Shown: positions 50,956-52,511 of the stretch, in pieces
How positions within the stretch are numbered: the stretch's first letter is position 1
Layout: every line of letters begins with the position of its first letter
Assembly (NCBI GenBank): GCA_902761585.1
Contig: CACWKX010000002.1
Span: forward strand, 1 to 52,511
Reading direction: 5' to 3'
DNA length: 52,511 bases
Origin: an uncultured Lachnospiraceae bacterium
GTDB taxonomy: Bacteria > Bacillota > Clostridia > Lachnospirales > Lachnospiraceae
Program-made: the position numbers and the translations under genes
The notes under the pieces: generated by a model
Told to the model about the DNA's origin: nothing
Database searches by the model: none
Seen by the model: only the letters and a program-made list of their open reading frames with translations

Positions 50956-52511
50956 CTATTCTCGCCAGATCAGCCCTCTGCAGCGGCTGACAGCTGCCGC
51001 CAGCTCTTCTTTCCGCGGCTTCGCCATGCTCCCGGAAACAGGGCCATTTTCCCTGTACATCCCGAACCCTTCCCGCCGGAATGTCTGCTCCCATTCGTCT
51101 GCAAGCGTGGCGACAGTCCTGCGTCCATTCATTCCGCCCTTCGCCATCCACAGAAATGTCCTTGCGAGGCACTCGCTTTGCTCTTTGTCCGCCAGCTGCT
51201 CGACAAGCCGCAGATCTGTCTCCCCGTGTCCGATGAGGAAGCCATCGGTCCCAAGGCTCTTATGCTTCACACGCCCCCGCTCTTCCCGGAAGTCACTGCC
51301 GGGGCGCGGATACCTTCTGTCCTCCTTCGGACTGACAGAAACGGAAGGACTTTTCTCCTGTTTTTGGAATGGAACGATCGCGCGAACCTTTTCTGTCACA
51401 TCCTTTGGCTCATACTGGTTCATCTGGATGATGGTGTCCGCCTGGCTGAAGAAAGCGCCCGAGCTGCCGGCAACGAGAATGGTGCTGATCCCGGCTTTCT
51501 CATAGAGCAGGCGCATCCGGTCCGAGAACGGAGTGATGGGCTCGTCAGATTCGGAGACAATTCGCTGCATCAGCTCATCCCGCACCATGAAATTCGTTGC
51601 GCAGGTGTCCTCATCCATCAGCAGCGTCCTGGCACCGCACTCCATAGCCTCCACTACAGAGGCTGCCTGAGAGGTGCTGCCGCTTGCATTATCTGTAAAG
51701 AAGGCAGTCGTATCCTTGTGGTTCGGAAGATGGTTGATGAACAGGGATATGTCATCGCCACTGACGCAGCGTCCGTCCTCCGCCCGGATCTTCACAGCCG
51801 TCTCATCTGTCACGACGTACTCCCGTCCGTCCCCGGCGATGTGATTATAGACGCCAAGCTCCAGCGCCTTCAGAAGCGTGGACTTCCCGTGATAACCGCC
51901 GCCGATGATCAGGGTAATGCCTCTTCTGACAGCCATCCCGCTGATCGTCCCGTGATGCGGAAGATGAAGTGTAATTCTGTCCTCGTCCGGCGAGCGGAAA
52001 GGCAGCGCATCCTTCAGCGGTCTCTGGGAGATCCCGCTCTCTCTTGGCAGGATAGCACCATCTGCGATGAAGGCACACAGGGAACGCCGCTCCAGCTCGC
52101 TTCTGAGGCACGCCTGGTCTTCCGCCAGGTTTAGAACATCCTGAACCGTTTCCCTCTTCCAGGCAGCTGCACAGGCTGATTTTCTGACCACCTCTGGAAG
52201 ATAATCAAACAGCATCTTCTCCAGCTCTCCCGCAAGGACCGTCCGCCCGGCTGCCGGAAAACCTGCGTAAAACCGAAGCGTTACCCCTCCTTCTTTGTCA
52301 AGCTGACAGGCGCTTCTGTCCAGGATCTCCTGTCCCGGACGGCTGGCGCTCAGATTCCCGCTTTTCCCTGAGCCGCCTGCCTTGCCGGACACCTGGCTCA
52401 GTCCGGCACTGAATCGTCTCAGAATCATATCCTGCAGAGCGACACGGGTCTCATATCGGCTGCAGGCCTCCGCCGGCCAGTGCGAATTCGCCGCCTTCAC
52501 AGACACCTCAA
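50956..52511 (-). CDS. ABC-class ATPase domain protein (COG3044 type), 5' end cut off
   Basis: At least 516 residues are visible and the frame is open to the window edge. The family normally has about 50-60 more N-terminal residues, so the start is outside. Walker A is GGGYHGKST, preceded by SGMAVRRGITLIIG. The signature/Walker B region includes NASGSTSQAASVVEAMECGARTLLMDEDTCATNFM. Family proteins are predicted cytosolic ATPases of unknown role. The gene is convergent with the Crp/Fnr gene with only 10 bp between stops and no visible terminator. Confidence 0.85.
   Translation of the reverse strand, partial: EVSVKAANSHWPAEACSRYETRVALQDMILRRFSAGLSQVSGKAGGSGKSGNLSASRPGQEILDRSACQLDKEGGVTLRFYAGFPAAGRTVLAGELEKMLFDYLPEVVRKSACAAAWKRETVQDVLNLAEDQACLRSELERRSLCAFIADGAILPRESGISQRPLKDALPFRSPDEDRITLHLPHHGTISGMAVRRGITLIIGGGYHGKSTLLKALELGVYNHIAGDGREYVVTDETAVKIRAEDGRCVSGDDISLFINHLPNHKDTTAFFTDNASGSTSQAASVVEAMECGARTLLMDEDTCATNFMVRDELMQRIVSESDEPITPFSDRMRLLYEKAGISTILVAGSSGAFFSQADTIIQMNQYEPKDVTEKVRAIVPFQKQEKSPSVSVSPKEDRRYPRPGSDFREERGRVKHKSLGTDGFLIGHGETDLRLVEQLADKEQSECLARTFLWMAKGGMNGRRTVATLADEWEQTFRREGFGMYRENGPVSGSMAKPRKEELAAAVSRCRGLIWRE

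Overview
The window looks like a chromosome segment of an anaerobic Gram-positive Clostridia species, most likely a Lachnospiraceae-type gut bacterium. The evidence is strong AGGAGG-type ribosome binding sites, a GC-rich coding style with AT-rich promoters, a CarD-like regulator, a DUF1934 protein, AsrABC sulfite reductase, secreted foldases, class A PBP and NlpC/P60 cell-wall enzymes with a single-membrane layout, and IS66 and IS605 elements common in that group. The assignment to family is an inference from gene content.

Layout. 1-2293: a complete-looking IS66-type insertion sequence bounded by perfect 16-bp inverted repeats. Its transposase is split by two -1 shifts at A-runs. 2322-8235 (minus): HEAT-repeat/RNA-methylase protein, membrane-anchored amidase, IMP dehydrogenase (guaB) and two small membrane proteins. 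8265-9986: an IS200/IS605 element with tnpA and tnpB. 10078-11415: secreted SH3/NlpC-P60 peptidoglycan hydrolase. 11905-21179 (minus): a sucrose locus with ABC importer, amylosucrase, GH32 sucrase, fructokinase and a LacI-type repressor whose likely operators lie at two promoters. 21410-24841 (minus): a thiamine-precursor ABC transporter operon behind a TPP riboswitch and terminator. 24881-28698 (minus): uracil permease and two paralogous secreted foldases. 28892-29395 (plus): a membrane protein. 29489-32638 (minus): a class A PBP. 32762-36358: yigZ, DUF1934, murI, a divergent carD, and trmO.

36389-40844 (plus) is an operon of an LRR protein, a metallopeptidase/VWA-like protein and a MoxR-type AAA+ ATPase. 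It contains an 18-bp tandem repeat and a tiny coupled leader ORF. I consider this the least understood system in the window. 40983-46597 (minus) is a six-gene operon that joins an FecBCD-type metal/chelate importer to anaerobic sulfite reductase asrABC. A Crp/Fnr regulator is divergent to it, with a near-perfect 20-bp palindrome in the shared promoter region. 47578-48936 is a MATE exporter with an attenuator-like leader. 49227-50101 is a cupin-ferredoxin pair divergent from a second Crp/Fnr regulator, again with a palindrome placed for control of both promoters. The window ends inside a large ABC-class ATPase gene whose 5' end is cut off.

How the genes fit together. Imported sucrose can be split by GH32 or converted by amylosucrase into alpha-glucan plus fructose, and fructokinase captures the fructose. 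The riboswitch operon imports a thiamine precursor when TPP is low. The Crp/Fnr-controlled clusters look like redox or electron-acceptor responses (sulfite reduction, ferredoxin, metal uptake). Non-coding signals are unusually visible: sigma-A-like promoters, operators, intercistronic stem-loops after binding-protein genes, and a short conserved sequence found just after three separate terminators.
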